A stretch of 64,000 bases of DNA. It comes from Palsa-147 sp049279675 (lineage in GTDB: Bacteria; Acidobacteriota; Terriglobia; Acidiferrales; UBA7541). The stretch is taken from positions 1 through 64,000 of the forward strand of contig JBAPOP010000013.1 of the NCBI GenBank assembly GCA_049279675.1, read 5' to 3'. Positions within the stretch are counted from its first letter, which is position 1, and every line of letters starts with the position of its first letter. Made by a program: the position numbers and the translations under genes. Under the pieces are notes generated by a model. It was not told the DNA's origin. It searched no databases and was given only the letters and a program-made list of their open reading frames with translations. Of the stretch, positions 1 through 8,399 are shown piece by piece.

Positions 1-1807
1 AGAGATCGTGAACGACTAGCAGTTCGAGGCTGCCGAGGCGATCGGCACCGGATTTCGCTGTTGCTGCCGCGGCGAAAGTTTTTACGGGATTTGCGCCGAC
101 GACGTAGAGGGCGCGCAATTTGCCGGCAAGAGCGGCTTCCATCATTTGACGGGCGTTGAGGCCGGGCACGGATGGAATTTCCGCGCCCCAGAGCTTGCTG
201 AAGCGGGCTCGTTCGGCGTCGTCGGCGAGTGATGCGTAGCCCGGCAGGCGATCGGGTAGCACGCCGAAATCGGCGGCGCCGCGCGAATTTGCGTAATCGC
301 CGAGCGCCATGTAGCGCGTGCGGCCGGGTAGCGTTGAGCCAAAAGCGACGAGATCGCGAAGTGCTGCGCCCGCGAGCGGCGCGCCGAAGACGATTACGAC
401 GTCGCTCGAGCTTTCGAGAGCACTTTTCAATTTTGCGAGCTGCTCCGACGTTTCCGCGACGAGGCCGCCCTCGTCGGTCGCGAGCCAGTGGACGGCGGCG
501 GATTCGGCGCCGGCGGCGACTTGAATGAACTGGGTCGCCTTGCGTTCGAGCTTCGACGGCTGGGAATTGATTAGGTAGAGCTTGGCGTTGTGATGGCGGA
601 TACCAGTTCGAATCTGCCATGCAACGAGAGGATTTTGTTGAGTCGGATCATTGCCGATCACGACGACGGTGTTGGCCTCATACACGTCGGCCATCGTCGC
701 GAGTGAAGTTGAGGCATTCGGGCCTAGCGCGGCGGCGAGGCCGGCGTAGTCGGCCGTGCGATGGTGATCGAGATTGTTCGTACCCAGATTCAAGCGAGCG
801 AAGCGGCTTAAAAGATAATTTTCTTCGTTGGTCGTGTGGTTCGAGCCAATCACGCCGATTGAAGACCCGTCGTGTTTTTCGTGGACTTGTTTCAGCCGTC
901 GCGTAATTTCCTCGAATGCGTCTTCCCAACTTGCGGGCTCGAGTTTGCCATTGCGGCGAATGAGCGGTTGGCGGATCCGCTCGGCATGGTGCGTGAAGCC
1001 AAAGCCAAAACGCCCTTTGGCGCAGAGGAATTCGCCATTGATTCCGGACTGATCTCGATTATTCGCGCGGAGGATTTCGTTGTTGCGCACGCTGAGCGTG
1101 GTCTTGCAGCCGTTCGAGCAATGCGCGCAGGGATTCGGGACGTACGTCATTTCCCACGGCCGCGTCTGATAGCGGTACGTGCCGCTTGTCAACGCGCCAA
1201 CGGGGCAGATATCAATGCAAGCGCCGCACTCTTCACAGGCGAGCGCGCCGGAAGAATTCGGCAAAATCGCGGAGTGAACGCCACGCTCGCCTACGCCGAG
1301 CGCTTTCACATCCATGCCCTCGTCGCAGACGCGCACGCAGCGGAAACAGAGAATGCAGCGCGGGGCGTCGTAATAGACGAGCGGCGACCACTTTTCTTCG
1401 GGATAGTGCAGCTTTTCTTCGGCGAACCGGCTGTGGTCGAGGCCGTAGCGAAAGGTCATGTCCTGAAGTTCGCACTCGCCGCCCTTGTCACAGACCGGGC
1501 AATCGAGCGGATGATTCGAAAGCAGAAATTCGAGCATGTCTTTGCGGGCTTTGTGGACTTGCTCGGTATCCGTCTTGACGACCATGCCTTCCGTAGCGAC
1601 GAGCGTGCATGCCGTCTGCAGTTTCGGCATCTTCTCGACTTCGACCAGGCACATTCGACAGGCGGCCTGCAACGAGAGCCCCTTGTAATAACAGAACGAA
1701 GGGACCTCGGTCTCCATTCGCTTCGCGGCCTCGATCACAAGAGTGCCGGCGGGAACGGTAACTTTGCTGCCGTTCAATGAAAAGTTGATTTGTTTCTGTT
1801 CAGCCAT
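1..1807 (-). CDS. nuoG: NADH-quinone oxidoreductase subunit G (3' end cut by window edge)
   Basis: Peripheral-arm subunit of complex I that carries most of the Fe-S clusters moving electrons from NADH to quinone. About 602 residues are visible; the C-terminus lies off the left edge. Seen: an N-terminal [2Fe-2S] ferredoxin domain (C39, C50, C53, C67), the His-Cys3 motif (HPLDC near residue 99, then C106, C112), two CxxCxxC ferredoxin sets (residues 151-161 and 191-201), and a CxxCxxxC set at 227-234 with a fourth Cys at 264. The last set matches the extra N7 cluster site known from E. coli and Thermus NuoG. The rest is a molybdopterin-oxidoreductase-like domain. The ATG at 1807 is followed directly by the ferredoxin fold. 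It lies 42 bases after nuoEF and is the last nuo gene visible; nuoH onward would be off the edge. Confidence 0.95.
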   Translation of the reverse strand, partial: MAEQKQINFSLNGSKVTVPAGTLVIEAAKRMETEVPSFCYYKGLSLQAACRMCLVEVEKMPKLQTACTLVATEGMVVKTDTEQVHKARKDMLEFLLSNHPLDCPVCDKGGECELQDMTFRYGLDHSRFAEEKLHYPEEKWSPLVYYDAPRCILCFRCVRVCDEGMDVKALGVGERGVHSAILPNSSGALACEECGACIDICPVGALTSGTYRYQTRPWEMTYVPNPCAHCSNGCKTTLSVRNNEILRANNRDQSGINGEFLCAKGRFGFGFTHHAERIRQPLIRRNGKLEPASWEDAFEEITRRLKQVHEKHDGSSIGVIGSNHTTNEENYLLSRFARLNLGTNNLDHHRTADYAGLAAALGPNASTSLATMADVYEANTVVVIGNDPTQQNPLVAWQIRTGIRHHNAKLYLINSQPSKLERKATQFIQVAAGAESAAVHWLATDEGGLVAETSEQLAKLKSALESSSDVVIVFGAPLAGAALRDLVAFGSTLPGRTRYMALGDYANSRGAADFGVLPDRLPGYASLADDAERARFSKLWGAEIPSVPGLNARQMMEAALAGKLRALYVVGANPVKTFAAAATAKSGADRLGSLELLVVHDL

Positions 1808-1849
1808 TGATTGCGAGAGCCCCTGACCCTAGAGAGCTAACGATCCGTG

Positions 1850-3694
1850 TTAACGCGCCATTGCGAGAATCTCCGCCGCCGACATGTAGGCGCATTTGCC
1901 GCGGAGATGATCTTCAAATTCCTGCTGCCACTTCTTGACGATGCTGATGGTCGGCATCGCCGCGGCGTCACCAAGCGGGCAGAACGTGCGGCCGAGCATG
2001 TTCTGCGCCAGCTCGCCGATGAGAGGAATATCTTCCGGCGTTCCGCCGCCCTCGTGGAACCGGTCGAGAGCTTTGCGTAGCCACGCCGTGCCTTCGCGGC
2101 ACGGAATACACCAGCCGCAGGATTCGTGCGCGTAGAAGTGCATGATGCGGCGCGCCACATCCACCATGCAGGTGTCCTCGTCGATGACGATCATCGCGCC
2201 CGAGCCAAGCATCGAGCCCGCCTTGGCGAGCGAATCGTAATCCATCGGGATATCAATTTCATCGGCCTTTAATAATGGGCAGGAACTTCCGCCCGGAATC
2301 ACGGCCTTGACCTTCTTGCCGCCGCGAACGCCGCCGCCCAATTCATCGATTGCCAAGCGCATGTTCATCCCGAGCGGCACTTCGTAAATGCCGGGGCGAT
2401 TCACGTGGCCCGAGATACAGAGCATGCGCGTACCGCCGTTTTTCGGCGTTCCGAGATTTGCGTACCACTCGCCGCCGCGCAGAATGATCGAAGGCACGGC
2501 GCTGAGCGATTCAACGTTGTTAATGATGGTCGGGCATCCGTAAAGACCGACGACGGCAGGAAACGGCGGCTTGATGCGCGGATACCCGCGCTTTCCCTCG
2601 AGCGATTCCATCAGTGCCGATTCCTCGCCGCATTCGTATGCGCCCGCACCTGTGTGCGTGCAGACATCGAAAGAAAAATCGCTACCGAGAATGTTTTTGC
2701 CGAGGTATCCGGCGGCGTAGGCTTCAGCGATGGCCGCGTCAACGATATCCAGGACGTAGCGATATTCGCCGCGAATGTAGATGTAACCGCGCTGCGAACC
2801 AATCGCGCGGCCGGCAATCGTCAAGCCCTCGATCAACTGATGTGGATCGTGCTCCATCAACGGGCGATCTTTGCAGGTGCCGGGCTCGCTCTCGTCCGCG
2901 TTGCAGATAACGTACTTTGGCTTCGGGATATCTTTGGGGACGAAGCTCCACTTCATTCCGGTTGGAAAGCCGGCGCCGCCGCGACCGCGGAGATTGGATT
3001 TCTTCACTTCGTCGATTACTTGCTCCGGCGTCATTTCTTTGACAGCTTTTTCGAGCGCTTTGTAGCCGTCGTTCTGGCGGTAGACCTCAATCGTGCGGGA
3101 ATTCGGAATTCCGAAGCGACGGCTGATTACGGGCTTCTCTAGCTCGAGCCGCTCGTGGATTGAACCGGAAGTGCATGCCACCGGCGTGGGCTTCAATCCG
3201 GTTTGCAGTTCTTCGAGCAGCCGGTCGACGCGTTCGGGTGTCAGGTTTTCGTAGAAATCGTAATTCACCTGGATGGCCGGGGCGCCGGTGCAGGCTCCCA
3301 TGCATTCGACTTCTTCGAGCGAAAACGTTCCCGTCGAAGTGGTTTCCTTATTCCCAATTTCTAGGCGCTTCTGGAGGTGCGCGTAAATTTCGTTGCCGCC
3401 GCGCAGCATGCACGAAACATTCGTGCAGACCTGAATGTGATATTTCCCGGCGGCCTTGCGCCGCAGCATCGAGTAATAGGAAAGCGTTTCGGTAACCTGG
3501 ACGATGTTGAGATCGAGGCGAATTGCGATTTCGCCGAGGATTTCGTCGCCGAGATAGCCGTAGTAATCCTGCGCGTAGAGCATCATCGGGATGAGCGCAG
3601 AGCGCTTCACCGGATAACGCCCCAACAATTCCGCAAATTTGGTTTCCAACTGCGGCGGGAGCTGCACTCTGCCGTTATTTTCCGCCGGTGTCAT
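1850..3694 (-). CDS. nuoEF: Fused NADH-quinone oxidoreductase subunits E and F
   Basis: A single 614-residue protein joins the two subunits of the complex I NADH-oxidising module. Residues about 1-175 are NuoE (thioredoxin-like [2Fe-2S], ligands C90, C95, C131, C135). Residues about 185-614 are NuoF, with a glycine-rich FMN/NADH site (GRGGAGFPTG near 237-246), ESEPGT near 269, and the [4Fe-4S] ligands C526, C529, C532 and C572. The frame is open across the junction, with no stop or internal start between the domains, so this is a true fusion and not a missed boundary. NuoE and NuoF are adjacent separate genes in most bacteria. The start ATG overlaps the nuoD stop by 4 bases (ATGA), consistent with translational coupling. 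Confidence 0.95.
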   Translation of the reverse strand: MTPAENNGRVQLPPQLETKFAELLGRYPVKRSALIPMMLYAQDYYGYLGDEILGEIAIRLDLNIVQVTETLSYYSMLRRKAAGKYHIQVCTNVSCMLRGGNEIYAHLQKRLEIGNKETTSTGTFSLEEVECMGACTGAPAIQVNYDFYENLTPERVDRLLEELQTGLKPTPVACTSGSIHERLELEKPVISRRFGIPNSRTIEVYRQNDGYKALEKAVKEMTPEQVIDEVKKSNLRGRGGAGFPTGMKWSFVPKDIPKPKYVICNADESEPGTCKDRPLMEHDPHQLIEGLTIAGRAIGSQRGYIYIRGEYRYVLDIVDAAIAEAYAAGYLGKNILGSDFSFDVCTHTGAGAYECGEESALMESLEGKRGYPRIKPPFPAVVGLYGCPTIINNVESLSAVPSIILRGGEWYANLGTPKNGGTRMLCISGHVNRPGIYEVPLGMNMRLAIDELGGGVRGGKKVKAVIPGGSSCPLLKADEIDIPMDYDSLAKAGSMLGSGAMIVIDEDTCMVDVARRIMHFYAHESCGWCIPCREGTAWLRKALDRFHEGGGTPEDIPLIGELAQNMLGRTFCPLGDAAAMPTISIVKKWQQEFEDHLRGKCAYMSAAEILAMAR

Positions 3695-4887
3695 CGGTCG
3701 ACCTCGCCAAGGACGATATCAGTGGTGCCGATGCAAGTGACGACGTCGGCGATCAATCGTCCTTCGACGAGCTTTCGAACAGCTTGCAAGTTGACGAAAG
3801 AAGGCGCGCGGACTTTCACGCGGTAAGGCTTCGGCGAGCCATCGCTGGCAACGAAGAAGCCGAGTTCGCCACGCGGCGATTCGATGGCTTGATAGACTTC
3901 TCCCGGCGGCGGCGCGAAACCTTCCGTATAAATCTTGAAATGATAGATAAGCCCTTCGATCGAGGTTTTCATTTCCTCGCGCGATGGCGGCACGATGCCC
4001 GGCGCCTCGGTGCGAATCGGGCCCGTGGCGGGAACGACCTTCATCGCTTGCAGGATAATTTTGATGCTCTCGCGGATTTCTGCCACGCGGACGAGATAAC
4101 GCGCGTAACAATCGCCAGCGGTCTCGACCGGCACGTTGAAATCGAAATCTTCGTAACTCGAATAGGGGAACATTTTGCGGACGTCGTAAGCGACGCCACT
4201 GCCGCGAAGAGTGGGGCCTGAAACGCCAAGCGCGATCGCGTCCTCACGGCTCAGCACGCCGACGCCTTTGGTTCGCGCGAGCCATATACGATTCTGAGTG
4301 AGCAGAGTTTCGTATTCGTCCACGCGGCTGGGGAAGACGTCCATGAATCGCGCGATGCGATCGAGCCAGCCCGGCGGCGGTTCGAGCGCCAGCCCGCCAA
4401 TGCGGAAATAGCTCGTCATCATGCGCTGGCCGCTGACCAGTTCGAAAATCCTCATGATTTCTTCGCGCTCGCGGAAGCAGTAGAGGAAGACGGACATCGC
4501 ACCGAGGTCGATGGCGTGCGTGCCCAGCCAGACGAGATGCGAAGCAACACGCGTCAGTTCCGTGAGCAGAACGCGGATGTATTGCGCGCGTTTGGGAATG
4601 TCGAGGCCGAGGATTTTTTCGACAGCCAGGCAGTAACAAAGATTGTTGGACAGCGGCGCGAGATAGTCCAGCCGGTCAGTGAGTGTTATCGCTTGAGAAT
4701 ATGTTTTTGCTTCGCAGTTTTTCTCAATGCCGGTGTGCAGGTAGCCGATGTGTGGGCGCGCGCTCACGACGATTTCGCCATCGAGTTCGAGAACGATTCG
4801 CAGAACACCGTGCGTCGACGGGTGCTGGGGGCCCATGTTCAGGACCATCGTCTGCGCAGCGCCCGCCGGTGTTTCGATGGTCGTCAT
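3691..4887 (-). CDS. nuoD: NADH-quinone oxidoreductase subunit D (49-kDa subunit)
   Basis: 398-residue complex I subunit that forms the quinone-binding cavity together with NuoB; related to the large subunit of [NiFe] hydrogenases. Typical motifs are visible: GPQHPSTHGVLR near the N-terminus, YLHTGIEK, and a C-terminal DIVLGEVDR ending. The frame stays open 17 codons further upstream, but the ATG at 4887 shares one base with the nuoC stop (TGATG) and gives the family's usual N-terminus, so I chose it. The 3' end overlaps nuoEF by 4 bases. Length and motifs are normal and I see nothing degenerate. Confidence 0.95.
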   Translation of the reverse strand: MTTIETPAGAAQTMVLNMGPQHPSTHGVLRIVLELDGEIVVSARPHIGYLHTGIEKNCEAKTYSQAITLTDRLDYLAPLSNNLCYCLAVEKILGLDIPKRAQYIRVLLTELTRVASHLVWLGTHAIDLGAMSVFLYCFREREEIMRIFELVSGQRMMTSYFRIGGLALEPPPGWLDRIARFMDVFPSRVDEYETLLTQNRIWLARTKGVGVLSREDAIALGVSGPTLRGSGVAYDVRKMFPYSSYEDFDFNVPVETAGDCYARYLVRVAEIRESIKIILQAMKVVPATGPIRTEAPGIVPPSREEMKTSIEGLIYHFKIYTEGFAPPPGEVYQAIESPRGELGFFVASDGSPKPYRVKVRAPSFVNLQAVRKLVEGRLIADVVTCIGTTDIVLGEVDR

Positions 4888-5363
4888 CAGCGATATCCCT
4901 CGACGGGATAATCTTTGCGCAGCGGATGACCTTCCCAATCGTCGGGCATGAGAATTCGCACCAGGTCCGGGTGTCCGTCGAAACGCACGCCCATCAGGTC
5001 GAAGGCCTCGCGCTCGTGCCAGTTAGCAGCCGGCCAAATTGAGGTTACGGACGGGACGACGGGATCGTTGCCCGACGCCCGCACCTTAATGCGGATTCGC
5101 GCGCGGTGCTCGAGCGACAGCAAGTGATAATTCAGTTCGAAGCGCGGCTCGAGAGGGAACTTGTCCACGGCTGTAATGTCGGAAAGAAATGTGAATTGCA
5201 GCGCAGGATCGTTCGCAAGAAATTCGGCGGCTCGTTGAAGGTGCTCGGGCGGGACCACAACAGTCGTTTCTCCCCGAAATTCAATGACTTCGGAGACAGC
5301 CTGGGCGTCCCACTCCCGCAGCCTGCGGATAAACGAATCCTTTTGCGATTCCGCCGTATCCAC
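4887..5363 (-). CDS. nuoC: NADH-quinone oxidoreductase subunit C (30-kDa subunit)
   Basis: 158-residue complex I subunit of the connecting module, which binds NuoD. The C-terminal half carries the family signature: AANWHEREAFDLMGVRFDGH, followed by RILMPDDWEGHPLRKDYP. The longer frame running to 5621 would read through nuoA in another frame, so the start must lie after the nuoA stop. The GTG at 5363 is the best start and is preceded by a purine-rich stretch. It begins 26 bases after nuoA, leaving no room for nuoB, which normally sits here. It ends by sharing one base with the nuoD start. Confidence 0.93.
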   Translation of the reverse strand: MDTAESQKDSFIRRLREWDAQAVSEVIEFRGETTVVVPPEHLQRAAEFLANDPALQFTFLSDITAVDKFPLEPRFELNYHLLSLEHRARIRIKVRASGNDPVVPSVTSIWPAANWHEREAFDLMGVRFDGHPDLVRILMPDDWEGHPLRKDYPVEGYR

Positions 5364-5389
5364 TATGGTTTCGTTTCCGGAGAGCGCGC

Positions 5390-5761
5390 TTAGTGGTTCC
5401 AGTCGAGCGCGCCCTTCTTCCAGAGGTAAATATAACCGGCCAGCAAAATTATAATGTAGAGCAGCATCTCGACGAAACCAAAGAGGTGCAGCTCGCGGTA
5501 CACGAGAGCCCAGGGGTACAGAAAGATGGCCTCGATGTCGAACAGGATGAAGACGAGGGCGACGAGATAGAATTGGACCGAGAACGGCTCGCGCGCGTCT
5601 CCCGTGGGGCGAATGCCGCACTCGTAAGGCTGATCCTTGGCGCGCGATTGGCGGCGCCTGCCCACAAGCACCGAAACCGTGAGAATCGCCCCAGAAATGC
5701 CCATGGACGCGATCAACATCAGCAACAAGGGGCCGTAAGCGTCGAGGAGATTGCTGTCCAT
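5390..5761 (-). CDS. nuoA: NADH-quinone oxidoreductase subunit A
   Basis: 123-residue integral membrane subunit of complex I with three hydrophobic segments (about 8-31, 63-83 and 90-112). Family motifs are visible: YECGIRPTGDAR (the cysteine loop at the quinone site) and VFILFDIEAIFLYPW. An upstream in-frame ATG at 5806 would overlap the -35 box of the proposed promoter and add a non-conserved arginine-rich leader, so the ATG at 5761 is preferred. It is the first gene of the nuo operon, transcribed from a good sigma-70-like promoter (5777-5806). nuoB does not follow it. Confidence 0.93.
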   Translation of the reverse strand: MDSNLLDAYGPLLLMLIASMGISGAILTVSVLVGRRRQSRAKDQPYECGIRPTGDAREPFSVQFYLVALVFILFDIEAIFLYPWALVYRELHLFGFVEMLLYIIILLAGYIYLWKKGALDWNH

Positions 5762-5776
5762 GTTTCGCGCGCTGTT

Positions 5777-5806
5777 ATAATAACGGCGCAGGCGCATAGC
5801 GGTCAA
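5777..5806 (-). promoter_or_regulatory. Probable sigma-70-type promoter of the nuo operon
   Basis: On the minus strand, TTGACC (5806-5801) is separated by 18 bases from TATTAT (5782-5777). The start site would fall near 5770, leaving a 5' leader of only about 8 bases before the nuoA ATG at 5761. I see no clear Shine-Dalgarno sequence in that short leader. This is a consensus match by eye only. Confidence 0.6.
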
Positions 5807-5877
5807 ATGGCGATCTAAGAATAATTTGGCATGATGGATGAAGGAATTCGAGGCGTGGGTGCGAGCGGAGAGGGCTG

Positions 5878-6477
5878 TTGAGCCGGGGATTTAATACGAA
5901 TGTTCGAGTTGGCGACCGCCTGTTTCACGTTCAGACGGAAGATCGCGGTTCTCTGCACGCGAAGATTGATACGGCGGTCTATGTCGAGGGGCGAGTAGTT
6001 CATCGGCATTCGTCGCCATACGCACGGCCGGATGGGCCGTCGGGCGAGCAGGTGGAGGAGCAGCACCGGGGCGTTATTGAGTCGCTTCGCGCAGGCTCTA
6101 TTGCGTTTGATGATGTAGCGGCATCGCATAAAGTGCCTGCAGCGAATTTGGCGGGCGGAATTTCGGTGACGCTGCTGAATGCAAGATCTTGGAGGTCGGC
6201 GGGCCACGCCGATCTGCAAGTCGAAGTTCGAGGTCGAGGTGATGGCGCGGCTCCTATATCAGGCGCGGGGGTGGAAGCCAGTTTCGATGGCGCTACGCCG
6301 CCGCAAACCCACCACGCGGAGACGGATTCGGCCGGCCGTGCGCAAATCAGATTTCCGTGGCCGGGTGCGGGGATCGGCGGGACGGCTCTCGTGATTCGCG
6401 CCGTCGCTCCGGCCGGTGAAGACGAGATTCGATTTAACTTGAGAGCAAAGCCGAGGGCGCCGGCGCCTGAGCAATGA
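5878..6477 (+). CDS. Unknown protein: FHVQTED N-terminal domain plus Ig-like C-terminal domain
   Basis: 199 residues, function unknown. The N-terminal 50 residues contain a compact motif block (GFNTNVRVGDRLFHVQTED, then IDTAVYVEGRVVH) of a kind I have seen in acidobacterial hypothetical proteins. Residues about 90-190 look like a beta-sandwich of the carboxypeptidase-regulatory/Ig type (repeated V-x-V strands, AGRAQIRF). There is no signal peptide or membrane segment. The start is TTG at 5878 with a good Shine-Dalgarno (GGAGAGGG) just upstream; no in-frame ATG fits. The stop overlaps the thiS start, so the two are probably co-translated. A link to thiamine or sulfur-carrier chemistry is only inferred from that overlap. 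Confidence 0.7.
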   Translation: MSRGFNTNVRVGDRLFHVQTEDRGSLHAKIDTAVYVEGRVVHRHSSPYARPDGPSGEQVEEQHRGVIESLRAGSIAFDDVAASHKVPAANLAGGISVTLLNARSWRSAGHADLQVEVRGRGDGAAPISGAGVEASFDGATPPQTHHAETDSAGRAQIRFPWPGAGIGGTALVIRAVAPAGEDEIRFNLRAKPRAPAPEQ

Positions 6478-6674
6478 TGATCACGGTCAATGGCGAGCGG
6501 CGTGAAGTGCCGGACGGGATGTCGGTCGCGTCGCTGCTTGTGCATCTTGGACTCAGCGTCGGCCGAGTTGCCGTCGAGCGCAATCGCGACGTGCTGCCTC
6601 ACACGCAGTGGAACGAGACGATGGTTGTTATGGGCGATTCATACGAAATCGTCCAGCTCGTTGGCGGCGGCTAG
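6474..6674 (+). CDS. thiS: ThiS-type sulfur carrier protein
   Basis: 66-residue ubiquitin-fold protein ending in Gly-Gly-Gly, the tail that is adenylated and then thiocarboxylated to donate sulfur for the thiazole ring of thiamine. The N-terminus (MITVNGERREV) and NRDVLPHTQW are typical of ThiS. The start (ATG at 6474 or 6477) overlaps the preceding gene's stop. No thiG, thiF, thiE or thiamine riboswitch is visible nearby, so the partners must be elsewhere. MoaD-like proteins share the fold but have a different core motif, which makes ThiS the better call. Confidence 0.85.
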   Translation: MMITVNGERREVPDGMSVASLLVHLGLSVGRVAVERNRDVLPHTQWNETMVVMGDSYEIVQLVGGG

Positions 6675-6752
6675 GCGTTGCGAGCGTCGCCACTAGTTTA
6701 GATTTCTCAACTGGCGCCGATACGCGCGTCTCAAGGCAGCCTACTTGCCCAC

Positions 6753-7151
6753 CTATTTCTTCTTTGCCAGATAGGCTTTCCAGGGATTCCAATAGTAGGA
6801 TGGCCAACCGTTCGTCACACCTTTGCGGTCGTACTTCGGCACGTTGACGTGGGTCAAGTCAATCGTTCCGCCGGCCTTCGCTTTGCTGAAGATCAGAATC
6901 AGAATTGAATCGGGATCCTCGTTCTTCCAGTGGCTTGCCCGCCAGGCTTGCACGATCATCCGATTCGGCACGAACGCCAAAGTCTTGCCGCGAATCTGGC
7001 CACCGAACGCAGAGAAGCTACCGCCGACCTCGCGATTCACCTCCGCCGGCATCCCGGTGACTGCCGTATGTTTCTGCGAATCGAGAAATGTCTCGTAAAG
7101 TTCTGTTGCTGGCATTGTGAGCGTGACAGTCTGCCGAATTACGTGAGCCAT
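6753..7151 (-). CDS. SRPBCC (AHSA1-like) domain protein
   Basis: 132-residue protein of the START/SRPBCC fold, close to the AHSA1 (Hsp90 activator homologue 1) group. Visible features are an N-terminal strand (IRQTVTLTMPATELYETFLD), the turn GGSFSAFGGQIRGKTL, then VQAWRASHW and a C-terminal GWPSYYWNPWKAYL helix. Such proteins bind hydrophobic ligands; the ligand here is unknown. The start ATG has a GGGAG sequence upstream. It is convergent with thiS and stands alone. I see no operon partner. Confidence 0.8.
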   Translation of the reverse strand: MAHVIRQTVTLTMPATELYETFLDSQKHTAVTGMPAEVNREVGGSFSAFGGQIRGKTLAFVPNRMIVQAWRASHWKNEDPDSILILIFSKAKAGGTIDLTHVNVPKYDRKGVTNGWPSYYWNPWKAYLAKKK

Positions 7152-7498
7152 GCGGTTTGCTCCCTTCGTTCGCAGTTGTTATAGCACGGTTGCCGCGATG
7201 CTTAATTATTGGGCGCCGGGCCCGTCTGCGTACCGACGCCTCCTGAGGTCCTAGTTGCTAAAACGGCCGGCCTTCCGGCCAGCCCTACGAAACCGTCGCC
7301 GCATCGGTGTCATCGCGCGCGACGCCATCGTAAACCGTCATACTGCGCCCGCATTCGTGGTGCGGGCATCCGGCCCGCGAATGTAGGAACATCCACAATC
7401 GACGAGGTTCGCTGTTATAGAATGCGCGTCGTTGTAGGCGCCGGGCGACGATGTCCGGGCGAATTTCACGTACAATCCGCGCGGAAGGAAATCTGCCG
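7152..7498. other. Intergenic region with GC-rich hairpins
   Basis: No gene is supported here; the plus-strand frame 7209-7502 has no family features. Perfect inverted repeats are visible: 7265-7270 with 7275-7280, 7347-7353 with 7361-7367, and 7362-7367 with 7373-7378. The last two share an arm and could fold only alternately. A TAGAAT at 7418-7423 and a TACAAT at 7471-7476 are possible -10 boxes for the dehydrogenase gene, but neither has a good -35. Confidence 0.4.
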
Positions 7499-8368
7499 AT
7501 GAACAATCATGCTTCGATGTTGGATCTCACGGGGAAAACTGCCGTCGTGACAGGCGCTTCTTATGGTCTGGGAGTGACGATGGCGGAGACGCTGGCGGGT
7601 GCGGGGGCTACAGTGGCGCTCGTCGCTCGCAGCGCTGAGAAGCTACAGCAGGTGGCGGAAAAGATCGAGAAGCAAGGCGGCAATACAGTTGTATTTACTT
7701 GCGACGTTGGCGATCCCGCGCAGGTCGCGAGGATGGCTGCGGCCATTCTCGCAAAATTCGGCCGAGTGGATATTCTGGTGAACAACGCCGGTGTCGCAGC
7801 AGAGGCTGGCGCGATGCCGGAGATGATCCCGGATGAATTATTCGAGCAGACGGTGCGAATTAATCTTTTGGGTCTTTGGTATTGTTGCCGAGAATTTGGC
7901 GCCGCCATGCTGCGCGAAGGCAAGGGCGGCTCGATTATCAATATCGCGTCGATTGCCGGAATGGCTGGCTGGCGAGACGCTGCGCCGGCCTATCAGGCGA
8001 CGAAGGCCGCGGTGATTAATCTCACCAAGAACCTCGCGTGCAGCTGGGGAGACCGCCGCGTTCGCGTGAATGCAATCGCTCCGGGCTGGTTCCCCAGCGA
8101 ACTGACGAAGCCACTGTTCGCTATGGGCTCTATGACCGCTCGACTCTCTGCGGGGGCCGCATTGGGTCGGTTGGGTAATCCAGAAGAGCTTGCGGGGCCG
8201 CTGCTTTTCCTTGCTTCGGACGCTTCGAGTTTCGTCACCGGCCACACTCTGGTTGTTGATGGCGGGTTTTCGGCCGGGAGCGGGCAGTTCTCGTGGCCGG
8301 AAGAATTTTACGGGATCATGGAAGAGGCTATGCCGAACGGAACTGGAAAGCGCATCATGCCTGCGTGA
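7499..8368 (+). CDS. Short-chain dehydrogenase/reductase (SDR family)
   Basis: 289-residue classical SDR oxidoreductase. Visible: the cofactor motif TGASYGLG near residue 18, NNAG near 94, the catalytic Ser in the IINIASIAG stretch, YQATK (Tyr and Lys) near 160, and APGWFPSE followed by the C-terminal VTGHTLVVDGGFSAG. An acidic residue after beta-strand 2 is not obvious (VARSAEK), which would favour NADP(H). The ATG at 7499 is preceded by GGAAGGA at a normal distance; the frame is open 16 codons further upstream, but that part is not family-like. The substrate is unknown; FabG-like or sugar/alcohol dehydrogenase roles are equally possible. Confidence 0.9.
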   Translation: MNNHASMLDLTGKTAVVTGASYGLGVTMAETLAGAGATVALVARSAEKLQQVAEKIEKQGGNTVVFTCDVGDPAQVARMAAAILAKFGRVDILVNNAGVAAEAGAMPEMIPDELFEQTVRINLLGLWYCCREFGAAMLREGKGGSIINIASIAGMAGWRDAAPAYQATKAAVINLTKNLACSWGDRRVRVNAIAPGWFPSELTKPLFAMGSMTARLSAGAALGRLGNPEELAGPLLFLASDASSFVTGHTLVVDGGFSAGSGQFSWPEEFYGIMEEAMPNGTGKRIMPA

Positions 8369-8399
8369 AGCGACGGCCACCTAGTTTGCTTGGAATCTC

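Noticed and set aside
872..1780. Long plus-strand frame over nuoG
   Set aside because: Antisense shadow of the nuoG coding strand; no family motifs and no ribosome binding site.
2405..3142. Plus-strand frame over nuoEF
   Set aside because: Antisense shadow; the minus strand carries all Fe-S and FMN motifs.
7209..7502. 97-residue plus-strand frame before the dehydrogenase
   Set aside because: Overlaps hairpins and the next gene's Shine-Dalgarno; no domain.
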